This document shows positions 51,604-52,653 of a stretch of DNA of 52,653 nucleotides, one piece after another. Position numbers and translations under genes: made by a program. The stretch spans positions 1 to 52,653 of the forward strand of contig JAJQBQ010000040.1 in assembly GCA_021203205.1 (NCBI GenBank). Reading direction: 5' to 3'. The DNA is from Lachnospiraceae bacterium (GTDB lineage Bacteria; Bacillota; Clostridia; Lachnospirales; Lachnospiraceae). The stretch's first letter is position 1; every line of letters starts with the position of its first letter. The notes below the pieces were generated by a model. It was not told where the DNA came from, ran no database searches, and saw only the letters and a program-made list of their open reading frames with translations.

Positions 51604-52566
51604 TCACCCGAGCTCCGCGATTCTCGTCACCCCGGTATAAATCTGTGAGATCTTATACCATGTTTTAAAATCTGCGGTTCCGGTTTGCGGCAGGTCAAAG
51701 ATTTTCTGAAACATGCGGACGGCCTCCGCCGTCGCCGAACCGTAGATACCGTCCGCATCAATTCGCGGAATCGCCGAATATACCTGAGCGATCCGGTCGA
51801 GCTGTTCCTGCATCTGCCGTACCTTGCTCCCGCTCGCGCCCACCGTCAGCGTGTAGCCCGGCCAGGAGGCAGGTATTCCGGAGATCAGCTCTGCCTCGTT
51901 AATGTAAAGACTGCTTCCATAATAATTTCTCAAAATTTCAATAGCCGTGTAACCCTGCGCACCCAGGCTTTCACTGCCCCACTGCGTCATCCAGCCGCGG
52001 TTCAGGCACTGTACCTGCTTTCCGTCACAGTATTGGGTCATGATCGGCTGTACCACATTCGGTCTGGAAAGATACTGATTAAAAATCTCATCCACAATCT
52101 GACTGATATTTTCGTATATATTTCTTCCGTAAACCCACTTCTGATCATAGGCGGTTGAGCTCGTAATCGTAAAGTCATAGCCCTTGCTCCGGTACCATTC
52201 CGTATAAACACGGTTTAACGCAAAAGACTGGATCGCAAGCGTGTTCGCGCGTATGGTTTCTTCCGGCCAGGTTGCGTAAATTTCGCTGGATACCACATTT
52301 TTTATATAATCTTTCCATGTGACATAGTAATCCGGAGCCGTGCTGTCGGAGGGTGCCCCGTCGTGAACTACGACAATCTCCGGAATTACAACACGGCTTA
52401 AAACAATCTCCCCGCTCTCGGCTACCGGCTTAACCTCCTCCTCCGGTATTTTTGAAGGATAACTTTCGTACAGCGTATGCCCGGAAATCACAATATTTCC
52501 CGGCAGAGCAAACGATTCCGCCGGATGCAAAACAACACGCTCCAGGCTTTCTTCCCCCTGAAACAC
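51604..52566 (-). CDS. SpoIID/LytB-like protein with C-terminal peptidoglycan-binding domain, N-terminus missing or frameshifted
   Basis: The visible frame of 320 residues belongs to the clostridial family with a SpoIID-like domain (YVTWKDYIKNVVSSEIYATW, TIRANTLAIQSFALNRVYTEWY, DQKWVYGRNIYENISQIVDEIFN, TQYCDGKQVQCLNRGWMTQWGS) and a C-terminal PG_binding_1 domain (SKVRQMQEQLDRIA...DGIYGSATAEAVRMFQ). It probably cuts glycan strands or binds cell wall. Homologues have a longer N-terminal region. Here the frame from 52566 is open upstream to a TGA at 52645-52647, with no ATG, GTG or TTG, while the adjacent frame encodes NDDVLLLPPQITYFA just before VRSGYEPTDISG. A one-base shift near 52607 would join them. 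The given GTG start has no clear ribosome site. Confidence 0.8.
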   Translation of the reverse strand: MFQGEESLERVVLHPAESFALPGNIVISGHTLYESYPSKIPEEEVKPVAESGEIVLSRVVIPEIVVVHDGAPSDSTAPDYYVTWKDYIKNVVSSEIYATWPEETIRANTLAIQSFALNRVYTEWYRSKGYDFTITSSTAYDQKWVYGRNIYENISQIVDEIFNQYLSRPNVVQPIMTQYCDGKQVQCLNRGWMTQWGSESLGAQGYTAIEILRNYYGSSLYINEAELISGIPASWPGYTLTVGASGSKVRQMQEQLDRIAQVYSAIPRIDADGIYGSATAEAVRMFQKIFDLPQTGTADFKTWYKISQIYTGVTRIAELG

Positions 52567-52653
52567 CTCGATACCGGAAATATCCGTCGGTTCATATCCG
52601 GATCTTACGCAAAGTAGGTGATTTGGGGCGGCAAAAGGAGAACATCATCATTG

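Noticed and set aside
1-52653. Search for CRISPR arrays, tRNA or rRNA genes, toxin-antitoxin or restriction genes
   Set aside because: The repeats seen have too few units, wrong spacing or lie inside genes, and no product of those classes was recognised.

Overview
The window looks like chromosomal DNA from a spore-forming member of the Clostridia, most likely Lachnospiraceae. The evidence is the gene content and order: a rimP-nusA-rnpM-L7Ae-infB operon, a gap-pgk-tpiA-gpmI glycolytic run, a paired NfnA/NfnB-type electron-bifurcating transhydrogenase, a DUF3656-type U32 peptidase next to zapA, a T-box ahead of leuA, and an alpha/beta-type small acid-soluble spore protein. Coding density is high, codons are GC-leaning, and most genes lie on the minus strand. 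I see no rRNA, tRNA, CRISPR array, prophage or complete insertion sequence. This is mainly a core-genome segment.

Layout, left to right. 1-4.2 kb: translation/transcription operon, read leftward from a promoter near 4.2 kb; infB runs off the left edge. 4.3-5.1 kb: a secreted protein with a C-terminal anchor-like segment. 5.3-8.7 kb: a phosphotyrosine exopolysaccharide control operon (PHP phosphatase, BY-kinase, Wzz-like chain-length protein, LCP ligase) under one strong promoter. 8.8-12.8 kb: purH with a hairpin leader, and leuA under a leucine T-box. 12.8-17.0 kb: a cluster of repeats, a Na/Pi cotransporter, a CarD-type regulator with a structured leader, and a CapA-family protein. 17.2-22.8 kb: the lower glycolysis genes. 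23-30.6 kb: a PHP phosphatase, an orphan Cache sensor, mnmA, an unknown gene, a MITE-like palindrome, a cysteine desulfurase, a SpoVB-like flippase and panD. 30.7-35.4 kb: an LTA-synthase-like sulfatase, an acidic membrane protein and rlmH. 35.6-38.9 kb: nth and nfnBA. 39-45 kb: a zinc-ribbon membrane protein, queH and a NUDIX protein under one promoter, then a class B PBP and FtsW/RodA. 45-48 kb: U32 peptidase and zapA. 48.2-52.65 kb: a lipid-anchored or membrane protein, SASP, ruvAB, and a SpoIID-like/peptidoglycan-binding protein that may be frameshifted at the right edge.

The least explained part is the intergenic DNA. Two copies of a roughly 107-126 bp structured repeat each begin exactly at the end of an intrinsic-terminator T-tract, and one of their stems covaries between copies. 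Several genes are followed by short direct repeats that include a copy of the gene's own stop-codon region. A 31-bp tandem repeat abuts the promoter of the NUDIX-queH operon. Three related repeats downstream of the Na/Pi gene form a very long hairpin. None of these needs a new protein system, and I do not see a clear undescribed defence or mobile system in the window.
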